Source: Geobacter sp.
GTDB lineage: Bacteria > Desulfobacterota > Desulfuromonadia > Geobacterales > Pseudopelobacteraceae
NCBI GenBank assembly: GCA_027346925.1
Contig: DAIERH010000114.1
Span: 1 to 7,157 of the forward strand
Length of the DNA stretch: 7,157 bases
Direction: 5' to 3'
The position numbers were made by a program, and so were the translations under genes. Within the stretch, counting starts at the first letter, position 1. Each line of letters starts with the position of its first letter. This document shows, one piece after another, positions 1 through 5,684 of this stretch. The notes beneath the pieces are model-generated. The model saw only the letters and a program-made list of their open reading frames with translations. It searched no databases and had not been told where the DNA came from.

Positions 1-1653
1 GGCCAGGATGCCGATGAAGACGTTGAACCCCGAGTAGGAGGCCCGCTCGTGCGAATAGGGGGTGAGCCACATCCAGCCAAAGGCACCGGCCGAGGTGGAG
101 ATCTTGCCACCCACCATCTGCTGGGAGAGGATGTCCATCCAGTCAATCACCAAGGTGGGGAAGATGCCCAGCAGAAAGCAGGTCAGGGCGGCCAGCACCA
201 TGCCGATGCGCATGGGCCAATCCACTTCGTGCACCCGCTGCGCCGGGTGATGGCCGCGCCAATGCCCCAGGAAGGTCACCCCGAAGGCCTTGACGAAACA
301 GGCAGCGGCCAGGGCCCCGGTCAGGGCCAGCAAGGCCGCTCCCAGGGGTATCAGCAGGCTAAGTACCGGGCGGTGCAGGGCTGGAGAGAACAGAAACGCC
401 TGAAAGGTGAGCCATTCCGAGACAAATCCGTTGAAGGGAGGGAGTGCCGCGATGGAGGCGCAGCCGACCAGGAACAGGGCCGATGTCCAGGGCATGCGGT
501 GGATGAGCCCCCCCATCTCCTCCATGTTGCGCTCGTGGGTGGCATGGAGCACGGCCCCGGCCCCCATGAAGAGCAGCCCCTTGAACATGGCGTGATTCAG
601 GGTGTGGTAGAGCCCCGCGATCAGTGCCAGGGAGGCCAGAAGCGGCAGATGGAAGGAGGTGAAGATCATGGCCAGGCCCAGGCCGATCAGGATGATGCCG
701 ATGTTCTCCACGGAGTGGTAGGCCAATAGCCGCTTCAGGTCGTGCTGCATCAGGGCGTAGAGCACCCCCAGCACGGCCGAGACCAGGCCGAGCACCAGCA
801 CGATCCCCCCCCACCACCAGGGGAATACCTTGAGAAAATCAAAGGTGATGCGCACGATGCCGTAGATGGAGGTTTTCAGCATGACCCCGCTCATCAGGGC
901 CGAGACATTGGACGGCGCCACCGGGTGGGCCTCGGGCAGCCAGACGTGCAGCGGGATCACCCCTGCCTTGGCGGCGAACCCGAAGAAGGAGAGCAGGAAG
1001 GCCGCCGTAGCCCATCCCACCGGGTAATGGGTGGAGCGCATGGAGTCGAAGGTATAGCCCTGGAACGTCGCGAACCCGTCGGCCTGGGCCGCCATCACCC
1101 CGAAGGAGAGCAGGATCGCGATGGCCCCCACATGGGCGATGACCAGGTAGAGATAGGCGGCGCGCTTGTTTTCCGTCTTTTCGTCCTCGTACAGCACCAG
1201 GAAGTAGGACGAGGCGGCCATCAGTTCCCAGGCCACCAGGAAGAAAAAGGCGTCGTCCGCCAGCACGACCATGAACATGCCGGCCACGAAGAGGCAATAG
1301 AAGACGATGAACCTGAGGATCGGCCGATTGGCCGGCACCCCCTGCACATAGCCCATGGAGTAGATGGAGACGAAGAAGGCCAGGAGCCCGATCACGCAGA
1401 GGAAGAACCCGGCCAGCGGGTCGAGCCGGAGATGAAACGGCAGGTCGGGCAGGCCCATCAGGACAATGGCCGAGGTAGCGGTTTCGTGCTGGACGGTCAG
1501 CACACCGGCGACAACCGCCCCCAGTGCTGCCAGTGCGGTCAGGGTAAAGGAGAGATGGATGGTCAGGCTTCGGGAGCGGGCACAGCAGGGGGCCAGGATG
1601 ATCGGGGAGAGCATGAGGAACAGGGAGGCTATGGCGATATCAAAGGGGGGCAT
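1..1653 (-). CDS. hyfB: HyfB-like proton-channel subunit (hydrogenase-4/complex I NuoL-M-N family), C-terminus cut by window edge
   Basis: The minus-strand frame is open for 551 codons from ATG 1653 to base 1, with no stop, so the C-terminus lies outside; HyfB/HycC proteins are usually about 650-700 residues. The ATG follows an AAAGGA ribosome site (1661-1666) with 7-base spacing. About a dozen hydrophobic membrane segments are visible. Hallmarks of the proton-conducting antiporter-like family are present: the FFFLVAWELMA segment with Glu143, Lys229 in FFGFAAKAG, the HVWLPEAHPVAPSNVSALMSG stretch ending near Lys260, QHDLKRLLAYHSVENIGI around Lys307 and His313, and LYHTLNHAMFKGLLF with Lys358, followed by Glu413. 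In this family such charged residues form the proton path of membrane-bound hydrogenases and complex I-like enzymes that couple electron transfer to ion pumping. Being promoter-proximal, it is probably the first gene of a multi-subunit operon running leftwards. Two G-runs (7 and 8 bases) were checked and keep frame. Without the partner genes, a true hydrogenase and a related complex lacking the Ni site cannot be told apart. Confidence 0.9.
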   Translation of the reverse strand, partial: MPPFDIAIASLFLMLSPIILAPCCARSRSLTIHLSFTLTALAALGAVVAGVLTVQHETATSAIVLMGLPDLPFHLRLDPLAGFFLCVIGLLAFFVSIYSMGYVQGVPANRPILRFIVFYCLFVAGMFMVVLADDAFFFLVAWELMAASSYFLVLYEDEKTENKRAAYLYLVIAHVGAIAILLSFGVMAAQADGFATFQGYTFDSMRSTHYPVGWATAAFLLSFFGFAAKAGVIPLHVWLPEAHPVAPSNVSALMSGVMLKTSIYGIVRITFDFLKVFPWWWGGIVLVLGLVSAVLGVLYALMQHDLKRLLAYHSVENIGIILIGLGLAMIFTSFHLPLLASLALIAGLYHTLNHAMFKGLLFMGAGAVLHATHERNMEEMGGLIHRMPWTSALFLVGCASIAALPPFNGFVSEWLTFQAFLFSPALHRPVLSLLIPLGAALLALTGALAAACFVKAFGVTFLGHWRGHHPAQRVHEVDWPMRIGMVLAALTCFLLGIFPTLVIDWMDILSQQMVGGKISTSAGAFGWMWLTPYSHERASYSGFNVFIGILA

Positions 1654-1682
1654 CAACCCATCCTTTCTCCCAGGGGGAGCAT

Positions 1683-1713
1683 ATCATATCAGGCTCATCT
1701 GTTAACGTCTCAA
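1683..1713 (-). promoter_or_regulatory. Possible promoter of the hyfB-like operon
   Basis: Read on the minus strand, a TTGAGA (1708-1713) precedes a good -10 match TATGAT (1683-1688). The spacer is 19 bases, longer than the usual 16-18, so only the -10 is convincing. Transcription would start about 20 bases before the ATG. The surrounding 142-bp gap (1654-1795) is AT-rich compared with the gene, as expected of a promoter region. A different sigma factor is possible; I saw no sigma54 -24/-12 pair. Confidence 0.3.
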
Positions 1714-1795
1714 CACATATAACGCTTTTTTAATACAGACCATGGCCTAATACAAGGAAAAAAGGGATGGGAACGCAATCCGGGGATGGCCTGAG

Positions 1796-2356
1796 CTATT
1801 TTGCCGCCTCAAACTCCGCCGGAAGCTCCGCCACGCTGATGGGCCGGCCGTACACGCTCCCCAGGGCGGCCAGAAAGGCGCCGTGCACCTGGGCTGCCGG
1901 GACGGTTTGGCCGTTGAAGGCCAGGTCGCGGGTCGCCATGGCGTCGTGCAGGAGCAGGTTCTGGAAGCCGAGATCAAAGGCGGCCCGGGCCGTGGCGTCC
2001 ACGCACATGGAGGTCATCATCCCGGTCAGAGCCAGCCGTTTGATCCCCATGTCGCGAAGATGTTCCAGGAGCGGCGTGTCGCGGAAGCTGTTGGGGAAGT
2101 GCTTGACGAAGACCGTCTCCCCCGGCAGCGGCGCCACGCTGGGGTGGATCGGTATGCCGTCTGTATCGGGAATGAAGAAGGTGGCGCCGGGACGGGTCGT
2201 GATGTGCTGGATGTGAACCACCGGGAGGTTGTGGTTGCGGAAGTACGCCAAGGCCTCCTTGGCCCGCAGGGCGGCCTGCTCGGCCCCCACCAGCTCCATC
2301 CTGCCGCCGGGAAAATAGTCGTTCTGGATGTCGATGATAATGAGGGCTGTTTTCAT
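1796..2356 (-). CDS. Isochorismatase-like cysteine hydrolase (nicotinamidase-related)
   Basis: The 186-residue protein begins MKTALIIIDIQNDYFPGG, the standard opening of the isochorismatase-like hydrolase fold. The expected catalytic triad is visible: Asp9 in DIQND, Lys85 in FVKHFPNSF and Cys118 in GMMTSMCVDATARAA. Length fits the family (about 180-210). Members hydrolyse amide or enol-ether bonds (nicotinamide, isochorismate, ureido compounds) by a cysteine nucleophile in the cytoplasm; the substrate here cannot be read from sequence. ATG 2356 was chosen because the conserved beta strand starts there. An in-frame GTG at 2398 would add 14 basic residues unlike the family. A weak AAAGGA lies 11 bases upstream of the ATG, and a TATCAT/TATAAA-like -10 lies between GTG and ATG, which also favours the downstream start. 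It is a separate unit from the hyfB-like operon, 142 bp away in the same direction. Confidence 0.9.
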   Translation of the reverse strand: MKTALIIIDIQNDYFPGGRMELVGAEQAALRAKEALAYFRNHNLPVVHIQHITTRPGATFFIPDTDGIPIHPSVAPLPGETVFVKHFPNSFRDTPLLEHLRDMGIKRLALTGMMTSMCVDATARAAFDLGFQNLLLHDAMATRDLAFNGQTVPAAQVHGAFLAALGSVYGRPISVAELPAEFEAAK

Positions 2357-2465
2357 GATCTGTCGCGTCCTTTGCTTTATATGATACCGGCGCTTCACGA
2401 CCTCGCCGGACCCACAAACAACTGGATGCCCCCGACTCGGCTATTGGGGCAGCAAATTCAACCCG

Positions 2466-2493
2466 CCTGAATCAAAATTCAGACGTATTCAGG
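2466..2493 (-). repeat. Hairpin pair downstream of the LysR gene
   Basis: A perfect 6-bp inverted repeat, CTGAAT-CAAA-ATTCAG (2467-2482), is followed four bases later by a second ATTCAGG (2487-2493). The left arm CCTGAAT (2466-2472) can therefore pair with either copy. It lies 5-33 bases past the LysR stop codon on its transcript, a suitable place for a transcript end. No U-tract follows, so this is not a classic intrinsic terminator. Confidence 0.4.
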
Positions 2494-2498
2494 GACGA

Positions 2499-3401
2499 CT
2501 AGCTAGCAAAATCAGGGGACTTGAATTCCTCCCTGACCGTATTCATAAAAAATTGCAAAGCCGGAGAAAGCCACTTACCCTTGTGCCAGATCATCAATAT
2601 TGCAGTTTCCAATTTCTCTTGCGGCCATGGTAAAATTGCCAACTTTTTGTCTGTTATTTCCTGCTTGATCGCCATCATAGGAATCATTGCCACGCCGACT
2701 CCTTTTAAAACGCACTGTTTGATGGCTTCTATGCTATTTAGTTCCAGGAACACTGCAGGGTCAACCTTTCCCTCATTTAATGTATGCTGAAATACCATTT
2801 TATACATGCAATCGTGTTTCGGCAGAAGGATTGACTGGCCGGTCAAATCCCGCAAATCCATAGAAGATTTTTTGGCCAAAGGGTGATCCTGACTTGCAAT
2901 GATGACAAGGGGTTCAATCCTCAATACTTCCGCTTCCAGCTCTTGATAAGGAATAGAGTTTGTAAGCAAAAATGCTACATCTGTAATTCCGGTTTGCAGT
3001 TCGTATACTAACGTGTCGTAGGCGCAGGTGCTGATATCAAATCCTATCTTTGGAAAGCTGGATTGGAATTTACTCAAAACGGATGGCAAAACGTACGTGC
3101 CAATGCTTTGCGGTATCCGAATCGATATTGAGCCGTGAGGTTCTTCCCATCCCGATACTCTTGCCAGTGTTTCTTTCTCAAAGTCGAGCATTTTCTGAGA
3201 ATACCGCATCAGCATCTGCCCCGCTTCGGTAAGACAGATACGTGTGCCCAATCGATTAAAAAGCGGCACACCGAATTCTTCCTCAAGGAGTCTGATCTGA
3301 GTTGAAACCGTAGATTGAGCATAATTCAGGGTTTCAGCAGCCCGTTTAAAACTCATCAGTTTAGCTGCCATTTGAAAAGTTTTAAGTTGTCGCAATTCCA
3401 T
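2499..3401 (-). CDS. LysR-family transcriptional regulator
   Basis: The 300-residue protein has the usual LysR length and layout. An N-terminal winged helix-turn-helix covers about residues 1-60, with MELRQLKTF, then FKRAAETLNYAQSTVSTQI and LLEEEFGVPLFNR. A linker helix and a two-lobed periplasmic-binding-like effector domain (about 90-290) follow, with the typical DVAFLLTN and VLKGVGVAMIP segments. ATG 3401 is chosen over the TTG at 3419 because MELRQLKTF is the canonical beginning and an AAGG lies 5 bases upstream. The gene is divergent from the ATC-hydrolase-family gene, the common arrangement in which a LysR protein represses itself and activates its neighbour when an inducer binds. The effector is unknown. 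Base composition is clearly AT-richer than the flanking hydrolase and HyfB-like genes (43% GC in a sampled 60 bp against 72% in a HyfB sample), suggesting transfer. Confidence 0.95.
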   Translation of the reverse strand: MELRQLKTFQMAAKLMSFKRAAETLNYAQSTVSTQIRLLEEEFGVPLFNRLGTRICLTEAGQMLMRYSQKMLDFEKETLARVSGWEEPHGSISIRIPQSIGTYVLPSVLSKFQSSFPKIGFDISTCAYDTLVYELQTGITDVAFLLTNSIPYQELEAEVLRIEPLVIIASQDHPLAKKSSMDLRDLTGQSILLPKHDCMYKMVFQHTLNEGKVDPAVFLELNSIEAIKQCVLKGVGVAMIPMMAIKQEITDKKLAILPWPQEKLETAILMIWHKGKWLSPALQFFMNTVREEFKSPDFAS

Positions 3402-3428
3402 TATGCCTTGTCCGTTCAATATTTTCGA

Positions 3429-3441
3429 TTGATCCTATCAA
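3429..3441. promoter_or_regulatory. Candidate LysR operator (T-N11-A palindrome)
   Basis: TTGAT-CCT-ATCAA is a perfect 5-bp dyad with a 3-base centre. It fits the T-N11-A consensus with dyad symmetry known for LysR recognition boxes. It covers the proposed -10 box of the LysR gene (3432-3437) and is centred about 52 bases upstream of the predicted start of the divergent transcript. Binding there could repress lysR and activate the other gene. A second, looser inverted pair flanks it: ATATTTT at 3419-3425 and AAAATAT at 3459-3465. Confidence 0.5.
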
Positions 3442-3460
3442 AATGTATCGTTTGACGCAA
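3432..3460 (-). promoter_or_regulatory. Predicted sigma70 promoter of the LysR gene
   Basis: On the minus strand TTGCGT (3455-3460) and TAGGAT (3432-3437) are separated by exactly 17 bases. They match 4 of 6 bases at both the -35 and -10 boxes. Transcription would begin near 3425, giving a leader of about 24 bases to ATG 3401. The -35 overlaps that of the opposing promoter. Confidence 0.5.
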
Positions 3461-3480
3461 AATATTTGATTACGTATCCT
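3452..3480 (+). promoter_or_regulatory. Predicted sigma70 promoter of the ATC-hydrolase-family gene
   Basis: TTGACG (3452-3457, 5 of 6 bases) is followed after 17 bases by TATCCT (3475-3480, 4 of 6). The predicted start near 3487 gives a 5' leader of about 65 bases. The weak -10 is what one expects of an activator-dependent promoter, and the candidate operator sits just upstream. Confidence 0.5.
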
Positions 3481-3552
3481 CCTTTCTATTCCAACCGCCT
3501 GTCAATAGCTTTTCCCTGTGGTTGGAGAAAAAACAAAAAGGAGGAAACCACG

Positions 3553-4056
3553 ATGATCGAAGTTAACCAGATACCTTTAGAAACAAAATGGGCCTTGGCA
3601 ACGCAGGCCTTGACGGGCGCATTAAGCGCCCATCTCGATGCATTGTACAACGCTGTCGGGAAAGAGAGCTATGTCGAGATAATTCGCCGAATCTGGACGC
3701 AACTCGGACAAGGTTCCGCGAGCGTAGTTCAATCGATGGACATGAAGGTGGATAACGCCAGGTTGGTCGGCAAAGCCGGCGTAACACTATGTATGTGCGC
3801 CATGGGGCCGGAATACAAGATTGAGGAGGTTGAAGCACGTGAGAATAGAACTGTCATGAAGATTACCGAATGCCCATGGAAAAATAGAATGAATGAATTC
3901 GGAATATCCCATGATCTTTTGTCCGCATGCGATACCGCTTTCTGGAATGGATTCGTGAAAAGCCTTAATCCAAACGTCACGATGAAACACGGAAAGCAGA
4001 TGCACCGAGGCGATCAGTACTGCGAATGGATATTTGAAACCAAAAGATGCCCTTGA
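3553..4056 (+). CDS. L-2-amino-thiazoline-4-carboxylic acid hydrolase family protein
   Basis: The 167-residue soluble protein matches the pattern I associate with the ATC-hydrolase family. It has an N-terminal helical part and a Cys-x-Cys segment (Cys80, Cys82). ECPW (Cys107), then HDLLSACDTAFWNGF (His120, Cys126) and a C-terminal LNP...GDQYCEW motif (Gly153, Asp154, Cys157) follow. The founding enzyme opens the thiazoline ring in bacterial L-cysteine synthesis from ATC. Many family members in anaerobes have no proven substrate, so the reaction here is an inference from family name only. ATG 3553 has a strong GGAGG ribosome site (3540-3544) 8 bases upstream. An in-frame ATG at 3466 would add 29 residues but lies before the predicted transcription start, so it is not preferred. 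It is transcribed divergently from the LysR gene and is probably its target. No second gene follows closely. Confidence 0.75.
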   Translation: MIEVNQIPLETKWALATQALTGALSAHLDALYNAVGKESYVEIIRRIWTQLGQGSASVVQSMDMKVDNARLVGKAGVTLCMCAMGPEYKIEEVEARENRTVMKITECPWKNRMNEFGISHDLLSACDTAFWNGFVKSLNPNVTMKHGKQMHRGDQYCEWIFETKRCP

Positions 4057-4065
4057 ATGAGCATA

Positions 4066-4079
4066 TTCGGGCGCCCGAA
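4066..4079. repeat. Perfect 14-bp palindrome after the ATC-hydrolase-family gene
   Basis: TTCGGGC-GCCCGAA is perfectly self-complementary and begins 10 bases past the stop codon at 4054-4056. As RNA its hairpin would have to open the central pairs to form a loop, and no U-tract follows. It could be a transcript-end structure or a protein-binding dyad. Confidence 0.45.
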
Positions 4080-4082
4080 CGG

Positions 4083-4109
4083 CTCGGCTACCGGCGCTTT
4101 CGGACCGAG
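4083..4109 (+). terminator. Possible transcript-end hairpin
   Basis: An interrupted stem, CTCGG (4083-4087) with CCGAG (4105-4109) and an inner CCG/CGG pair (4091-4093, 4101-4103), lies just after the palindrome. The first U-rich stretch appears only about 25 bases later, so intrinsic termination is doubtful. Confidence 0.25.
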
Positions 4110-4161
4110 GGAGTGAACCCGTCGCTTTTCCTTGTTTTCATGGAGAAGCGGCCATTAACTG

Positions 4162-4190
4162 TTGACGCAGCCTCCCGCCCGGAGTACTAG
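4162..4190 (+). promoter_or_regulatory. Possible promoter of the DUF3795-YbaK gene run
   Basis: TTGACG (4162-4167) and TACTAG (4185-4190) are 17 bases apart. The -35 is good but the -10 matches only 3 of 6 bases. The predicted start would lie about 35 bases before ATG 4233. The rest of the 176-bp gap (4057-4232) shows only the two hairpins described. Confidence 0.3.
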
Positions 4191-4232
4191 CGTACATATG
4201 AATATTTGAATGTAACCCGATAAGGAGAACCC

Positions 4233-4664
4233 ATGACAGACAAGAAGACTCTGACGGCGCCCTGCGGTCTGGATTGCTTCAATTGTGACATCCACGAAAG
4301 CAATCTGACGGACGAGCTTGCCGAGCTGATCCATACCCAGAGGGGAGTACCGAAGGCGGAGATAGCATGCAAGGGGTGCCGCCAGGTGGACGGGAAGCAC
4401 TATCATCTGCCGGATGGGTGCGCGACCCTGGATTGCGCCAAGGCAAAAGGCGTGGAGTTGTGCTGCGACTGCGACGAATTCCCCTGTGCTTACCTGGCGC
4501 CGATGGCTGATATGGCTGATAGATTGGTACACAACATCAAGTGCTACAACCTCTGCCGCATCAGGAAGATCGGGCTTGATCGCTGGATCGGGGAGGAAGC
4601 GGGCGCAATGCGGAAGAACTACTTCGGCTGCAAGTTCGTGATGGGAAGAGGGCAGGCGGAGTAG
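4233..4664 (+). CDS. DUF3795 cysteine-rich protein
   Basis: The 143-residue protein carries 14 cysteines, about one residue in ten. They fall in clustered motifs: Cys11-x3-Cys15-x2-Cys18 in APCGLDCFNCDI, Cys46-x2-Cys49, Cys63, Cys68, the group Cys77, 78, 80 and 85 in LCCDCDEFPC, then Cys104, Cys108 and Cys133. The CGLDC...C opening and the CCDCDEFPC block followed by a helical C-terminus are typical of DUF3795, a family common in anaerobes and clostridia. Its function is unknown; the cysteines most likely bind zinc or an iron-sulfur cluster (inference). No signal peptide or membrane segment is seen. AAGGAG (4222-4227) with 5-base spacing supports ATG 4233. Its stop codon directly abuts the next start, so the two genes are probably translationally coupled. 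Confidence 0.85.
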   Translation: MTDKKTLTAPCGLDCFNCDIHESNLTDELAELIHTQRGVPKAEIACKGCRQVDGKHYHLPDGCATLDCAKAKGVELCCDCDEFPCAYLAPMADMADRLVHNIKCYNLCRIRKIGLDRWIGEEAGAMRKNYFGCKFVMGRGQAE

Positions 4665-5150
4665 ATGGGTGAGGAAGGGATGGCATTTCGGTGTCTGGTG
4701 GGGATGGTGGAACAAAGCGGCGTGCCGTTCGTCCTCCACGCCCATGCGCCGACGCGGACCATGGCGGAGGCGGGGTGCAACCTGACGTTCGATGTGGCGC
4801 GAATCGTGAAGACCGTGGCCTTCCGTACCCGCAGCGGCGGCCTTGTCCTCGCGGCGCTGCGGGGGACGAGGAGGGTCGACTATCCCCGCCTGTCGGCCCT
4901 CGTCGGTGTGAACCGCCGCGACCTTTCCCCGCTTTCGCCGGAGGAGGTGCGGGAACTTCTCGGTGTCGAGCCGGGGAGCGTTTCGCCGCTGCCGCTCAGG
5001 GAGAATGTCTCCGTTCTCATTGACGACGACGTGCTGACGATCCTTCCCACGGTCTACTGCGGTATCGGCCGTCCCGACCGAACCTTGGAGATGGCGCCCG
5101 CCGACCTCGTAAGGGTGGCCGGCGGGCGGGTGGGGACGTTTTCGCGATAA
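4665..5150 (+). CDS. YbaK/EbsC-family aminoacyl-tRNA deacylase-like protein
   Basis: The 161-residue protein fits the single-domain YbaK/ProX fold. It has the opening VEQSGVPFVLHAHAP, the conserved Lys49 in ARIVKTVAFRT, a GSVSPLP loop (104-110) matching the family's GxxSP motif, and the closing CGIGRPDRTLEMAPADLVRV. Such proteins hydrolyse mischarged tRNAs, for example Cys- or Ala-tRNA(Pro), in trans in the cytoplasm. Which tRNA is edited here cannot be told. ATG 4665 begins on the base after the DUF3795 stop codon, with GGCGGA just upstream. ATG 4680, preceded by GAGGA at 4-base spacing, and ATG 4704 are real alternatives, since family members often start close to the VEQSGVP segment. Confidence 0.85.
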   Translation: MGEEGMAFRCLVGMVEQSGVPFVLHAHAPTRTMAEAGCNLTFDVARIVKTVAFRTRSGGLVLAALRGTRRVDYPRLSALVGVNRRDLSPLSPEEVRELLGVEPGSVSPLPLRENVSVLIDDDVLTILPTVYCGIGRPDRTLEMAPADLVRVAGGRVGTFSR

Positions 5151-5164
5151 CAAAGGAGAATATT

Positions 5165-5405
5165 GTGGGAAGCGAGATCAAGGTGACCGTGGGAGGCCTC
5201 GGGGCAGGATGCGGTTGACGGGAAAGGGGCATACCGGCCACGAGGTCCGGATCGACTATCTGCCGCCCCTGGGGGAGGACGACGGCCTGATGTCCCTGGA
5301 GCTGATGATGATCAGCCTGGCCAGTTGCGGCGCCCACACCGTCCTCACCATCCTGAGAAAGATGGGAAAGACGGTGGAGGATGTGACGGCGAACGCGGCC
5401 GGGAC
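5165..5405 (+). pseudogene. OsmC-family protein remnant: frameshifted near the start, 3' half missing
   Basis: A good start region is present: AAAGGAG (5152-5158), 6-base spacing, GTG 5165, then MGSEIKVTVGGLGAG. That frame stops at TGA 5216. The protein resumes in another frame at 5209 with RLTGKGHTGHEVRIDYLPP and SLELMMISLASCGAHTVLTIL, then LRKMGKTVEDVTANAAGT. These segments are recognisably OsmC-like, including the first redox cysteine in LASCGAHTV. Adding one G to the GGGG run at 5201-5204 joins the two frames as GGLGGRMRLTGKG, so a single-base loss explains the break. Homology ends near 5405; the second half, including the usual second cysteine, is absent. OsmC proteins normally reduce organic hydroperoxides or act as related thiol enzymes, and this copy is unlikely to do so. 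An internal ATG (5209) leaves a 125-codon frame to 5586, but its last third is out-of-frame translation of the next fragment. Confidence 0.8.
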
Positions 5406-5645
5406 CTTATGCTCGCCTGCGTCGGCGACCGCTTCACCATGGGGCCGAAACGGGCCGCGGAGGCGGTTCGGCTCGTGGAGCCGAAGATGGTCGTTCCCAT
5501 GCACTACGGGACGTTCCCGTTCCTCTCCGGCACGCCGGAGGAGTTCGCCAGGAGCCTCGACAGGCTCGGCATGGGAGGGAGAATGAGGCGAATGGCGGTC
5601 GACGGGACCCTCCTGTCCGAGCTGCAACCACCCCAGGGGAGGTAG
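5403..5645 (+). pseudogene. 3' fragment of a UPF0173/UlaG-like metal-dependent hydrolase
   Basis: In the frame ending at TAG 5643-5645 the text reads DLMLACVGDRFTMGPKRAAE, then VRLVEPKMVVPMHYGTFPFL and SGTPEEF. This is the characteristic C-terminus of UPF0173 (COG2220) metallo-beta-lactamase-fold hydrolases, with the conserved GDxFTMGP block and the metal-binding-region histidine of HYGTFP. About 80 codons remain of a protein that is normally about 210-240 residues. The N-terminal HxHxDH metal motif and any start codon or ribosome site are missing. Upstream it runs straight into the OsmC remnant, two frames apart, so neither frame makes a sensible fusion. The fragment has kept an open frame, which points to a recent event. 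Confidence 0.8.
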
Positions 5646-5684
5646 GGCGCTCTCCGGGCGAAAGGTGTATGCCTCGATGTGAAG

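Noticed and set aside
500..520. Possible frameshift at the 7-base C-run in the HyfB-like gene
   Set aside because: Careful translation keeps one frame through it (NMEEMGGLIHRMPW); the same is true of the 8-base run at 805-812.
742..1722. Long plus-strand open frame of 326 codons
   Set aside because: It lies antisense to the HyfB-like gene and its product is an improbable Gly/His/Gln/Glu-rich string with no recognisable domain; a high-GC shadow frame. The same applies to the frame at 49-729.
1758..1781. Possible intrinsic terminator of the isochorismatase-like gene on the minus strand
   Set aside because: There is a run of six Us, but the only stem before it is 4 bp (GGAT/ATCC) with a 9-base loop, too weak to call.
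4053..4190. Small plus-strand open frames after the ATC-hydrolase-family gene: a 19-codon frame from ATG 4057 and a 45-codon frame from TTG 4053
   Set aside because: Neither has a ribosome site or a recognisable product, and the region contains hairpin structure; a gene remnant is possible but unsupported.
4155..5153. Minus-strand open frame of 332 codons
   Set aside because: It is antisense to two well-supported genes (DUF3795 and YbaK families), is rich in Arg/His/Pro and resembles no family I know.
5209..5586. The 125-codon frame as a functional OsmC variant
   Set aside because: Homology ends near 5405 and the remaining 60 codons are an out-of-frame reading of the UPF0173 fragment, rich in Arg, Ser and Pro, so a working protein is unlikely.
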